DNA of 64,000 nt from NCBI RefSeq assembly GCF_958405895.1, contig NZ_CATZAR010000003.1; one strand, given 5' to 3'. How positions within the stretch are numbered: position 1 is the first letter of the stretch; each line of letters opens with the position of its first letter. This document shows positions 35,091 to 43,222 of this stretch, piece after piece. Position numbers and translations under genes: made by a program. The DNA comes from Ralstonia thomasii. Lineage in GTDB: Bacteria > Pseudomonadota > Gammaproteobacteria > Burkholderiales > Burkholderiaceae. The notes beneath the pieces are model-generated. The model had not been told where the DNA came from. It did no database searches and saw only the letters and a program-made list of their open reading frames with translations.

Positions 35091-36929
35091 ATGCGCCGCT
35101 TTCCCGCCTCTTCCGAACCGCCGCCGCCGGGGGCTGCCCGCGGCGACTGGCGCACCATCAAGAGCCTGCTGCCGTATCTACTGGCCTACAAGTGGCGGGT
35201 GGCGCTGGCGCTGTCGTTTCTGATCGCGGCCAAGGTGGCAAACCTCGGTGTGCCGATGGTCATGAAGCGGCTGATCGATGCCATGAACGTGTCGCCGTCC
35301 GACCCGCGCGCGCTGCTGGTTGTGCCGGTGGGCATCATCATTGGTTACGGGCTGCTGCGGCTGTCGACGTCGCTGTTCTCGGAGCTGCGCGAAATCCTGT
35401 TCGCGAAGGTCACGGAGAGTTCGGTGCGCACGCTCGCACTGCAGGTGTTCCGCCATCTGCACGCGCTGTCGCTGCGCTTTCATCTGGAGCGCCAGACCGG
35501 CGGCATGAGCCGCGACATCGAGCGCGGCACACGCGGCATCCAGTCGCTCATCTCGTATTCGCTGTACAGCATCCTGCCGACGCTGGTGGAAGTCGGCCTC
35601 GTCATCACGTATTTCTTCGTGAAGTACGACGTGTGGTTCGCGCTCATCACGTTTTGCGCGCTGGTCAGCTACATCGTGTTTACGGTAACGGTGACGAACT
35701 GGCGCACGCACTTCCGCCGCAAGATGAACGAGCTGGATTCGCGCGCCAACCAGAAGGCGATCGATTCGCTGCTGAACTTTGAAACGGTCAAGTACTTCGG
35801 CAACGAAGACTACGAAGCACGTCGCTACGACGAGAACTTGAAGCACTACCGCGCCGCAGCCATCCGCTCGCAGAATTCTTTGTCGGTGCTGAACTTCGGC
35901 CAGCAGCTCATTGTGGCCACGGCGCTCATCCTGATCCTGTATCGCGCCACGCAAGGTGTGGCGGCGGGGCACATGACGCTGGGCGACCTCGTGCTGGTCA
36001 ACACGCTGATGCTGCAGATCTACATTCCGCTCAACTTCCTGGGCGTGATCTACCGCGAGCTGAAGCAGGCCGTGACCGACATGGACCGCATGTTCAACCT
36101 GCTGCAGACCAACCGCGAAGTCGCCGACAAGCCCGACGCTCCGCCGCTGACGGTGCATGCGGGCGAAGTGCGCTTCGCGCATGTCGACTTCAGCTACGAA
36201 GCCAATCGCCAGATCCTGTTCGACGTGGATTTCACGATTCCGGCCGGCACGACCACCGCCGTCGTTGGGCAGAGCGGCTCGGGCAAGTCGACCCTGGCGC
36301 GCCTGCTGTTCCGCTTCTATGACGTGAAGTCGGGCGCTATCCAGATCGACGGTCAGGACCTGCGCGATGTCACGCAATCGAGCGTGCGCGCTGCCATCGG
36401 CATCGTTCCGCAAGACACGGTGCTCTTCAACGACAGCATCTACTACAACATTGCTTACGGCCGCCCGGATGCGAGCAGCGAAGAGGTGATTGAAGCCGCC
36501 CGCGCGGCGCAGATTCACCACTTTGTCGAATCGCTGCCCGACGGCTACGAGACGCAAGTCGGCGAGCGCGGCCTGAAGCTCTCCGGCGGCGAGAAGCAGC
36601 GCGTGGCGATTGCACGCACCTTGCTCAAGCGCCCGCCGATTCTCGTGTTTGACGAAGCGACGTCTGCGCTCGACTCGCGCACCGAGCACGCCATCCAGGA
36701 AGAGCTGATGCGCCTGGCGCAGAACCACACCACGCTGGTCGTTGCGCACCGGTTGTCGACCATCGTCCGTGCGCACCAGATTCTGGTGATGGAGCACGGT
36801 CGCATCATCGAGCGAGGCACGCATGAATCGTTGTTGCGTGCGGAAGGCCGTTACGCGCAGATGTGGCGCATGCAGGCACGCGAGCCAGAGCGCGTTGCCG
36901 AAGAAGCAGAAGACGCCCGAGCAGGTTGA
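35091..36929 (+). CDS. Atm1-type ABC exporter (permease + ATPase)
   Basis: A 612-residue half-transporter like mitochondrial Atm1 and bacterial NaAtm1, which export glutathione derivatives or metal-thiol conjugates. Six hydrophobic segments span about residues 30-310, with the family phrase LERQTGGMSRDIERGTRGIQ. The ATPase domain has Walker A GQSGSGKST at 393-401, signature LSGGEKQ starting at 497, and Walker B ILVFDEATSALDSRTE near 517. I chose the ATG at 35091 over a GTG at 35052. It is divergent from yciA and 15 bases upstream of lysR. Confidence 0.92.
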   Translation: MRRFPASSEPPPPGAARGDWRTIKSLLPYLLAYKWRVALALSFLIAAKVANLGVPMVMKRLIDAMNVSPSDPRALLVVPVGIIIGYGLLRLSTSLFSELREILFAKVTESSVRTLALQVFRHLHALSLRFHLERQTGGMSRDIERGTRGIQSLISYSLYSILPTLVEVGLVITYFFVKYDVWFALITFCALVSYIVFTVTVTNWRTHFRRKMNELDSRANQKAIDSLLNFETVKYFGNEDYEARRYDENLKHYRAAAIRSQNSLSVLNFGQQLIVATALILILYRATQGVAAGHMTLGDLVLVNTLMLQIYIPLNFLGVIYRELKQAVTDMDRMFNLLQTNREVADKPDAPPLTVHAGEVRFAHVDFSYEANRQILFDVDFTIPAGTTTAVVGQSGSGKSTLARLLFRFYDVKSGAIQIDGQDLRDVTQSSVRAAIGIVPQDTVLFNDSIYYNIAYGRPDASSEEVIEAARAAQIHHFVESLPDGYETQVGERGLKLSGGEKQRVAIARTLLKRPPILVFDEATSALDSRTEHAIQEELMRLAQNHTTLVVAHRLSTIVRAHQILVMEHGRIIERGTHESLLRAEGRYAQMWRMQAREPERVAEEAEDARAG

Positions 36930-36944
36930 GGGAGAGGCAATCCG

Positions 36945-37889
36945 ATGGAACTCAAATGGCTGGAAGACTTCATCAGCCTGGCCGAGACGCGCAGCTTTTC
37001 GCGCTCGGCCGAGCTGCGGCACGTGACGCAGCCGGCGTTTTCGCGGCGCATTCAATCCCTCGAGGCCTGGCTCGGCAATGAGCTGATCGACCGATCAAGC
37101 TACCCAACACGCCTGACGCCCGCCGGAGAGGTCTTCTACGAACAGGCTTTGGCGATGCTCGCCCAGGTGAGTGAGACGCGCGCACTGATGCGCGGCCAGC
37201 GTCCGGCCAGTGCGTCGACGATCGACTTTGCCGTGCCGCATACGCTATCGCTGACGTTCTTCCCCGGCTGGCTCGCGCAGGTGGAAGAGAAGATCGGCAA
37301 GCTGCAATGCAGGCTGCGCGCGCTCAATGTGCACGATGCGGTGATGACGCTGGTGGAGGGCGGCTGCGATCTCGTGATGGTCTATCACCACGCGCGGCAG
37401 ATGATCCAGCTCGACCCCACGCGCTACGACATGCTGGTGCTGGGCACCGAGCGGCTTTCGCCGTTCTCCAAGCCCGATGCCAGCGGGCGGCCGATCTATC
37501 GACTCGTTCCCACCGCACGCAAACCCATCGCCTACCTGAGCTATACGCCCAATGCCTTTCTCGGGCGCATGGTGGATGTGCTGCTGGAAAACTCGCCGGT
37601 GGCGCCGCTGCTCGACAAGTGCTACGAAACCGACATGGCCGAGGCGCTCAAGGTGATGGCGCTGGCGGGCCATGGCGTGGCCTTCCTGCCCGAGAGTGCG
37701 GTGCGCGAGGATGTGGCAGCGGGTCGCCTCGTGCGCGCGGAAGGCAAGGGCGGCGGTACGTTGTCGATCGAGATGGAAATCCGGCTTTACCGTGAGCACC
37801 CCCAGAGCGGCGCACATGACCGTCGGCACCCCCAGTCCAAGCGCAAACGCGAGCTGATCGACACGCTGTGGAGCGCGCTAGCGGGCTGA
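36945..37889 (+). CDS. LysR family transcriptional regulator
   Basis: A 314-residue LysR-type regulator. The winged HTH is at residues 1-60, starting MELKWLEDFISLAETRSFSR and continuing VTQPAFSRRIQSLEAWLGNE. The HypT (hypochlorite sensor) subgroup has a similar N-terminal wording, but cysteine or methionine sensing residues were not checked. Residues about 90-300 form the effector-binding domain. It has a GAGGGAGAGG ribosome site and lies 151 bases before gdhA. A T-N11-A dyad lies between, so gdhA is the obvious candidate target. Confidence 0.9.
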   Translation: MELKWLEDFISLAETRSFSRSAELRHVTQPAFSRRIQSLEAWLGNELIDRSSYPTRLTPAGEVFYEQALAMLAQVSETRALMRGQRPASASTIDFAVPHTLSLTFFPGWLAQVEEKIGKLQCRLRALNVHDAVMTLVEGGCDLVMVYHHARQMIQLDPTRYDMLVLGTERLSPFSKPDASGRPIYRLVPTARKPIAYLSYTPNAFLGRMVDVLLENSPVAPLLDKCYETDMAEALKVMALAGHGVAFLPESAVREDVAAGRLVRAEGKGGGTLSIEMEIRLYREHPQSGAHDRRHPQSKRKRELIDTLWSALAG

Positions 37890-37912
37890 ACGGGCCATCG
37901 AATTCGATCCCG

Positions 37913-37937
37913 GGGTTATGCGTTCAATGCATAACCC
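37913..37937. promoter_or_regulatory. LysR-type box (T-N11-A dyad) upstream of gdhA
   Basis: Perfect 9-bp arms GGGTTATGC / GCATAACCC separated by GTTCAAT. The dyad contains T-N11-A between 37919 and 37931, the canonical LysR-type recognition format. It is 104 bases upstream of the gdhA start and 24 after lysR. A hairpin terminator for lysR is an alternative, but there is no T-run. Confidence 0.6.
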
Positions 37938-38040
37938 GATGTAAAAATGGCATTGGATTTCGTTCCGGGCGGTCCCTAAGCTGGCGGGCATTTTGTGGGA
38001 CTTGAAGGGCCTTACCGAGGCCCAAAAAAGGAAGACAGCC

Positions 38041-39342
38041 ATGTCCAATGTCGCATCTCCGTCGACACTCCAGCACGCCATCCCGTCCTATCTGCCGGCC
38101 GACAATCTCGGCCCGTGGGGCATCTATCTGCAGCAGGTCGATCGGGTCACCCCCTATCTCGGCTCGCTCGCACGTTGGGTTGAAACGCTCAAGCGCCCCA
38201 AGCGCGCGCTGATCGTCGACGTGCCGATCCAGATGGACGACGGCCGCATCGCCCACTTCGAGGGCTATCGCGTGCAGCACAACACGTCGCGCGGCCCGGG
38301 CAAGGGCGGCGTGCGTTTCCACCAGGACGTGACGCTGTCGGAAGTGATGGCGTTGTCTGCCTGGATGTCGGTGAAGAATGCGGCCGTGAATGTGCCGTAC
38401 GGTGGTGCCAAGGGTGGTATCCGCGTCGACCCGCGCAAGCTGTCTTCCGGTGAACTTGAACGCCTGACGCGCCGCTACACGAGCGAGATCGGCATCATCA
38501 TCGGTCCGAACAAGGACATTCCGGCCCCGGACGTGAACACCAACGCGCAGATCATGGCGTGGATGATGGACACGTACTCCATGAACGAAGGCTCCACCGC
38601 CACTGGCGTGGTGACCGGCAAGCCGATCGCACTGGGCGGCAGCCTGGGCCGTCGCGAAGCCACTGGCCGCGGCGTGTTCGTGGTCGGCAGCGAAGCCGCA
38701 CGCAACCTCGGGATCGACGTCAAGGGCGCGCGCGTGGTGGTGCAGGGTTTCGGCAACGTGGGCAGCGTGGCAGCCAAGCTGTTCCACGACGCTGGTGCCA
38801 AGGTCATTGCCGTGCAAGACCACAAGGGCATTGTGTTCAACGGCAACGGCCTGGATGTCGACGCGCTCATCAAGCACGTTGACCACAATGGCAGCGTGGC
38901 CGGCTTTGCTGCAGAGGCCGTCTCGCAAGACGACTTCTGGGCGCTGGACTGCGAATTCCTGATCCCGGCCGCGCTGGAAGGCCAGATCACTGCCAAGAAC
39001 GCGCCCCATATCAAGGCAAAGATTGTCGTGGAAGGTGCAAACGGCCCGACGACGCCCGAGGCGGACGACATCCTGCGCGACCGGGGCATCCTGGTCTGCC
39101 CGGACGTGATCGCCAACGCTGGCGGCGTAACGGTCAGCTATTTCGAATGGGTGCAGGATTTCTCGAGCTTCTTCTGGACCGAAGACGAGATCAACCAGCG
39201 TCTGGTACGGATCATGCAAGACGCCTTCCGTGGCGTCTGGCAAGTGGCGCAGGACAACAAGGTTACTCTGCGTACGGCGGCGTTCATCATCGCCTGTACG
39301 CGGATTCTGCAGGCCCGCCAAGAGCGCGGTCTGTACCCCTGA
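38041..39342 (+). CDS. gdhA: Glutamate dehydrogenase
   Basis: A 433-residue Glu/Leu/Phe/Val dehydrogenase that interconverts glutamate and 2-oxoglutarate plus ammonia. The catalytic lysine is K124 in VPYGGAKGGIRVDPRKL; the substrate segment GPGKGGVRFH precedes it. The dinucleotide motif GFGNVGSVAAKLF starts at about residue 236. EGANGPTTPEADDIL and GGVTVSYFEWVQD are family signatures. AAGGAAGAC precedes the ATG at 38041. The position next to gltIJKL suggests glutamate catabolism. Cofactor preference is not decided. Confidence 0.95.
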   Translation: MSNVASPSTLQHAIPSYLPADNLGPWGIYLQQVDRVTPYLGSLARWVETLKRPKRALIVDVPIQMDDGRIAHFEGYRVQHNTSRGPGKGGVRFHQDVTLSEVMALSAWMSVKNAAVNVPYGGAKGGIRVDPRKLSSGELERLTRRYTSEIGIIIGPNKDIPAPDVNTNAQIMAWMMDTYSMNEGSTATGVVTGKPIALGGSLGRREATGRGVFVVGSEAARNLGIDVKGARVVVQGFGNVGSVAAKLFHDAGAKVIAVQDHKGIVFNGNGLDVDALIKHVDHNGSVAGFAAEAVSQDDFWALDCEFLIPAALEGQITAKNAPHIKAKIVVEGANGPTTPEADDILRDRGILVCPDVIANAGGVTVSYFEWVQDFSSFFWTEDEINQRLVRIMQDAFRGVWQVAQDNKVTLRTAAFIIACTRILQARQERGLYP

Positions 39343-39418
39343 TCGGCAACGCGCTGGTCAATACCGGCGCGGTGCTCCAACAGGGTGCTGCACCGGTCTA
39401 TCGCGTTGCTGCCGATCA
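39340..39418 (+). other. Long bulged hairpin starting in the gdhA stop codon
   Basis: The arm TGATCGGCAACGCG (39340-39353, its first three bases being the gdhA stop) pairs with CGCGTTGCTGCCGATCA (39402-39418), with a 3-base bulge GCT. This is a 14-bp stem. The 48-base insert can form further pairs (ACCGG / CCGGT at 39363 and 39393). No T-tract follows, so this is not a simple terminator. Confidence 0.55.
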
Positions 39419-39864
39419 GGCGGCCATGCGCGACGGTTGAAGAAAGCCGGTGCTCATGGGGGCGAACCATAACGTTCCGGAGCACCGCACCATGAGAAGG
39501 GCGATGGCATCAACGTCGTCCTTCCCATCTCAAGTCGGGTTCGTTAAGCGACAGAGAGCGCACATCGGGCGGGCTTTATTTCCCCTTGTTTTTCCTTAGC
39601 AACTGGCGGCCATCCGCTCAAGCAACCGGGCCTGCGTGCCGATGTTGCAGAGCGTTGCCGTGCATGGCGCTGCGCGTCTTGTCCGGTTTTTCGGAAAAGC
39701 ACAACGTAAGGTATCCGGTTGCTCGGAAAACGCGGTTGCGGCAGGGTCCGCGCCAGAGGAAAAACTCCGTTGGATTCAACGATTTAGTGGCAACACCAAT
39801 ACTGTCGCCAAACGTTTTTTGGTACAGTCCCGTCTTTCTCTTTCATGGTCAAAAGGAGACTTTC
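39343..39864 (+). other. Non-coding region between gdhA and gltI
   Basis: 522 bases with no supported gene. It begins with the bulged hairpin above. A second hairpin, CGGTGCTC / GAGCACCG, spans 39448-39487. The rest is mildly AT-richer. The gltI promoter must lie here, but I see no convincing -35/-10 pair; TACAGT at 39823-39828 is a weak -10 candidate 37 bases before the gltI start. AAAAGGAG precedes gltI. Confidence 0.5.
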
Positions 39865-40773
39865 ATGAACCTCGCCAAGCTGGCAACCGTGGTTGCTGCC
39901 GTTGGTGTCGCCGTTGGTGCGTTCGGCAGCGCTGCCCACGCAGAAGAGCTGACTGGTACGCTCAAGAAGATCAAAGACACCGGCACCATCACGCTGGGCG
40001 TGCGCGATTCGTCGATTCCGTTCAGCTACAACGTCGGCGGTGTCCGCACGATCGGCTATTCGTACGACGTCGCCACCAAGATTGCCGAGGACGTGAAGAA
40101 GCAGCTCGGCCTGAAGGACCTGAAGGTCAACGAGATCCCGGTCACTTCGCAGAACCGCATCACGCTGCTGCAGAACGGCACCATCGATCTGGAGTGCGGT
40201 TCGACCACGAACAACCTCGAGCGTCAGAAGCAGGCATCGTTCACGAACACCATCTTCATCATCGGCACGCGCATCATGGTGAAGAAGGATTCGGGCGTCA
40301 AAGATTGGGCAGACCTGAAGGGCAAGAACGTCGTGACCACCGCCGGTACGACTTCGGAACGCCTGCTGCGCAAGATGAACGATGAGAAGCAGATGGGCAT
40401 GAACATCATCAGCACGAAGGACCACGGCCAGTCGTTCCTGACGCTGGAATCGGGCCGCGCTGTTGCGTTCATGATGGACGACGCCCTGCTGTACGGCGAG
40501 CGCGCCAAGGCCAAGAACCCGGCTGAGTGGGTGGTCGTGGCCAAGCCGCAATCGCGCGAAGCCTACGGCTGTATGGTCCGCAAGGACGACAAGCCGTTCA
40601 AGGCCCTGGCCGACAAGACGATCGCCGGCATGATGAAGGACGGCACGATCAACGCCGAATACAAGAAGTGGTTCGAGCAGCCGGTTCCGCCCAAGGGCGT
40701 GAATATGGAGTTCCCGCTGTCGGACGACATGAAGGCGCTGATCAAGAACCCGAACGACAAGGCTCTTGACTGA
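39865..40773 (+). CDS. gltI: Glutamate/aspartate ABC transporter periplasmic binding protein
   Basis: A 302-residue solute-binding protein. A signal peptide covers residues 1-26, ending AAHA before EELTGTL. The mature protein has the family-3 binding phrases ITLGVRDSSIPFSYNVGG and IDLECGSTTNNLERQKQASF. These match GltI/AatJ, the glutamate/aspartate receptor. A strong ribosome site AAAAGGAG is 5 bases upstream of the ATG. A hairpin follows before gltJ, as expected when the binding protein is made in excess over the membrane subunits. Confidence 0.95.
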   Translation: MNLAKLATVVAAVGVAVGAFGSAAHAEELTGTLKKIKDTGTITLGVRDSSIPFSYNVGGVRTIGYSYDVATKIAEDVKKQLGLKDLKVNEIPVTSQNRITLLQNGTIDLECGSTTNNLERQKQASFTNTIFIIGTRIMVKKDSGVKDWADLKGKNVVTTAGTTSERLLRKMNDEKQMGMNIISTKDHGQSFLTLESGRAVAFMMDDALLYGERAKAKNPAEWVVVAKPQSREAYGCMVRKDDKPFKALADKTIAGMMKDGTINAEYKKWFEQPVPPKGVNMEFPLSDDMKALIKNPNDKALD

Positions 40774-40808
40774 TCGGCTCCCTCAACGGGCCTGATACAA
40801 GCGTCACC

Positions 40809-40860
40809 GAAACGGAAGGCAAAGGCCGGATAACAGGTCTTCTCCCTTCCGTTTCTTTTT
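40809..40860 (+). promoter_or_regulatory. gltI-gltJ intercistronic hairpin with T-tract (attenuator candidate)
   Basis: An 11-bp perfect stem GAAACGGAAGG / CCTTCCGTTTC encloses a 25-base loop and is followed by TTTTT at 40856-40860. It starts 35 bases after the gltI stop and ends 12 bases before the gltJ start. It could be a partial terminator or an mRNA-stabilising 3' structure that raises gltI over gltJKL. Confidence 0.7.
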
Positions 40861-40872
40861 GAGGGAACCATC

Positions 40873-41601
40873 ATGAATTACCACTGGAACTGGGGCGTCT
40901 TCTTTACGGAAGCCGCCCAGAATCAGACCTATCTGGACTGGCTGCTGGCGGGGTTGAAGACCACCGTCGTGCTCGGCCTGTCTTCCTGGATCATCGCGCT
41001 CGTCATCGGCTCCGTGCTGGGCGTGCTGCGTACGGTACCGAACAAGTGGCTGTCGGGCCTTGCCGCAGCGTACGTGGAAGTGTTCCGCAACATTCCGCTG
41101 ATCGTGCAGCTCTTCATCTGGTACTTCGTCATGCCAGAACTCGTGCCGGGCGGCGACTACATTAAACAGATGAACCCCGCCACGGCGATGTTCCTGTCCG
41201 CGATGCTGTGCCTCGGTACCTTTACCGCGGCGCGTGTGTGCGAACAGGTGCGCTCGGGTATCAATTCGCTGCCGCGCGGCCAGCGCAACGCAGGCCTGGC
41301 GATGGGCTTCACGCTTGCACAGACGTATCGCTACGTGATGTTGCCGATGTCGTTCCGCATCATCGTGCCGCCGCTTACGTCGGAGTTTCTGAATATCTTC
41401 AAGAACTCTGCCGTGGCCTCGACGATCGGCTTGCTTGAGCTTGCCGCACAAGGCCGCCAGTTGGTCGACTACACCGCACAGCCGTACGAATCGTTCATCG
41501 CCGTGACGCTGATGTACATGCTGATCAACCTGACCGTTATGGGCCTCATGCGCTGGGTGGAAGCACGTTCCCGGCTGCCTGGCTTCATCGGTGGCAAGTA
41601 A
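40873..41601 (+). CDS. gltJ: Glutamate/aspartate ABC transporter permease GltJ
   Basis: A 242-residue inner-membrane permease of the polar amino-acid family (HisM/GlnP type). It opens MNYHWNWGVFFTEAAQNQTY, then about five helices. The conserved cytoplasmic loop contacting the ATPase is around GLAMGFTLAQTYRYVMLPMSFRIIVPPLTSEFLNIFKNS (residues about 142-180). It precedes gltK by 17 bases, forming the gltIJKL operon. Confidence 0.94.
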   Translation: MNYHWNWGVFFTEAAQNQTYLDWLLAGLKTTVVLGLSSWIIALVIGSVLGVLRTVPNKWLSGLAAAYVEVFRNIPLIVQLFIWYFVMPELVPGGDYIKQMNPATAMFLSAMLCLGTFTAARVCEQVRSGINSLPRGQRNAGLAMGFTLAQTYRYVMLPMSFRIIVPPLTSEFLNIFKNSAVASTIGLLELAAQGRQLVDYTAQPYESFIAVTLMYMLINLTVMGLMRWVEARSRLPGFIGGK

Positions 41602-41618
41602 TCGGGCGAGGACTCTTC

Positions 41619-42302
41619 ATGGCTTATCAATTCGATTTCTCGTCCATCAACGTCGACAACATGCGCGTGCTCGGCGAGGGCATGGTCCTTTCGCTCGAGA
41701 TCACAGGCACGGCCATCCTGGTCGGCATCGTGTGGGGCACGCTGCTGGCGATGATGCGCCTGTCGGGCATCAAGCCGCTGCAGGTGTTCGGGCAGGCGTA
41801 CGTGAACCTCTTCCGGTCCATCCCGCTGGTGATGGTGCTGCTGTGGTTCTTCCTGATCGTGCCGCAGGTACTGCAGAAAATCTTCAACCTGTCGCCGGCC
41901 ACCGACATGCGCATGACGTCCGCGCTGGTCGCCTTCGCGCTGTTTGAAGCGGCGTATTACTCGGAGATCATCCGCGCCGGTATCCAGAGCGTCTCGCGCG
42001 GGCAGATGTTCGCCGCCTACGCTATGGGTATGACGTACGGCCAGGCCATGCGCCTGGTGATCCTGCCGCAGGCATTCCGCAACATGATTCCGTTGCTGCT
42101 CACCCAGGCCATCGTCCTGTTCCAGGATACGTCGCTGGTGTATGTGAGCGCGCTGTCGGACTTCTTTACGCAGGCATACAACATCGGTGAGCGCGACGGC
42201 CGTATCGTCGAGCTGCTGCTGTTTGCGGGCTTGTGCTATTTCGTGATCTGCTTCGGCGCCTCCGTGCTGGTGAAGCGACTTCAGAAGAAGGTGACCCAAT
42301 GA
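41619..42302 (+). CDS. gltK: Glutamate/aspartate ABC transporter permease GltK
   Basis: A 227-residue second permease subunit. N-terminal YQFDFSSINVDNMRVLGEGM, then helices with VNLFRSIPLVMVLLWFFLIV. The EAA-like loop is AYAMGMTYGQAMRLVILPQAF (residues about 133-153), followed by RNMIPLLLTQAIVLFQDTSL. Its stop overlaps the gltL start by four bases (ATGA at 42299-42302), indicating coupled translation. Confidence 0.94.
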   Translation: MAYQFDFSSINVDNMRVLGEGMVLSLEITGTAILVGIVWGTLLAMMRLSGIKPLQVFGQAYVNLFRSIPLVMVLLWFFLIVPQVLQKIFNLSPATDMRMTSALVAFALFEAAYYSEIIRAGIQSVSRGQMFAAYAMGMTYGQAMRLVILPQAFRNMIPLLLTQAIVLFQDTSLVYVSALSDFFTQAYNIGERDGRIVELLLFAGLCYFVICFGASVLVKRLQKKVTQ

Positions 42303-43033
42303 TCGAGATCAAGAACGTTTCCAAGTGGTACGGCAGCTTCCAGGTGCTGACCGACTGCACCACCAGCGTGAAGAAGAGCGAGGTGGTGGTGGTGTGCGGC
42401 CCGTCGGGTTCGGGCAAGTCCACGCTCATCAAGACCGTCAACGCGCTGGAGCCGTTCCAGAAGGGCGAAATCTTCGTCGACGGCACTTCGGTCGGCGCCA
42501 AGGGCACCAACCTGCCGAAGCTGCGTTCGCGCGTGGGCATGGTGTTCCAGAACTTCGAGCTGTTTCCGCACCTCTCGATTACCGAGAACCTGACGATTGC
42601 ACAGCAGAAGGTGCTGGGCCGCTCGAAAGAAGAGGCCATGGCCAAGGGCCTGAAGTATCTGGATCGCGTGGGTCTGAAGGCGCACGCTGCCAAGTACCCG
42701 GGCCAGCTGTCGGGCGGTCAGCAGCAGCGGGTGGCAATCGCCCGTGCGCTGTCGATGGACCCGATCTGCATGCTGTTCGACGAGCCGACCTCCGCGCTGG
42801 ACCCGGAAATGGTCAATGAAGTGCTCGACGTGATGGTGGAGCTGGCCAAGGAAGGCATGACCATGATGTGCGTGACCCACGAAATGGGCTTCGCTCGCAA
42901 GGTCGCCAATCGCGTGATCTTCATGGACCAGGGCCGCATCGTTGAAGACTGCGAGAAGGAAGAGTTCTTCGGCAACATCGACGCGCGTTCCGATCGCGCC
43001 AAGCAGTTCCTGTCGAAGATCCTGTCGCACTAA
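42299..43033 (+). CDS. gltL: Glutamate/aspartate ABC transporter ATPase GltL
   Basis: A 244-residue ATP-binding subunit energising glutamate/aspartate import. It opens MIEIKNVSKWYGSFQVLTDC. Walker A GPSGSGKSTL starts at about residue 34, the signature LSGGQQQRVAIARALSMDP at about 137, and Walker B ICMLFDEPTSALDPE at about 155. The switch histidine is in MMCVTHEMGFA. It ends the operon; a terminator lies 139 bases downstream after a repeat element. Confidence 0.96.
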   Translation: MIEIKNVSKWYGSFQVLTDCTTSVKKSEVVVVCGPSGSGKSTLIKTVNALEPFQKGEIFVDGTSVGAKGTNLPKLRSRVGMVFQNFELFPHLSITENLTIAQQKVLGRSKEEAMAKGLKYLDRVGLKAHAAKYPGQLSGGQQQRVAIARALSMDPICMLFDEPTSALDPEMVNEVLDVMVELAKEGMTMMCVTHEMGFARKVANRVIFMDQGRIVEDCEKEEFFGNIDARSDRAKQFLSKILSH

Positions 43034-43048
43034 AAATCGCTTCACGAT

Positions 43049-43139
43049 CCTACTGCGCGACCCGATCTTGCCCCTGCGATGCTCGCCGTACCCATGTACG
43101 GCTGCGCCTCTCGGACCAACCTCGGGCCGCTCGCTACGG
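43049..43139. repeat. REP-like repeat, expanded copy
   Basis: Begins CCTACTGCGCGACCCGATC (43049-43067) and ends CTCGGGCCGCTCGCTACGG (43121-43139). The same two blocks recur compactly at 58023-58063. An inner inverted repeat GCCGTAC / GTACGGC spans 43085-43102. It lies after the gltL stop. Confidence 0.55.
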
Positions 43140-43171
43140 ATTGTGAACCGATTTAAGCGCCGGGTTGGAGG

Positions 43172-43209
43172 CAACAAAAAGCCGCTCTCTCAGGAGCGGC
43201 TTTTTGTTG
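43172..43209. terminator. Bidirectional terminator between gltL and the GATase gene
   Basis: A perfect 16-bp stem CAACAAAAAGCCGCTC / GAGCGGCTTTTTGTTG with a 6-base loop. The A5 and T5 tracts inside the arms let it act for both convergent transcripts. Confidence 0.93.
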
Positions 43210-43222
43210 GGCGATGATCATG

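Noticed and set aside
39815..39845. Sigma-54 promoter upstream of gltI
   Set aside because: TGGTACAG resembles the -24 element, but the -12 GC is not at the right spacing.
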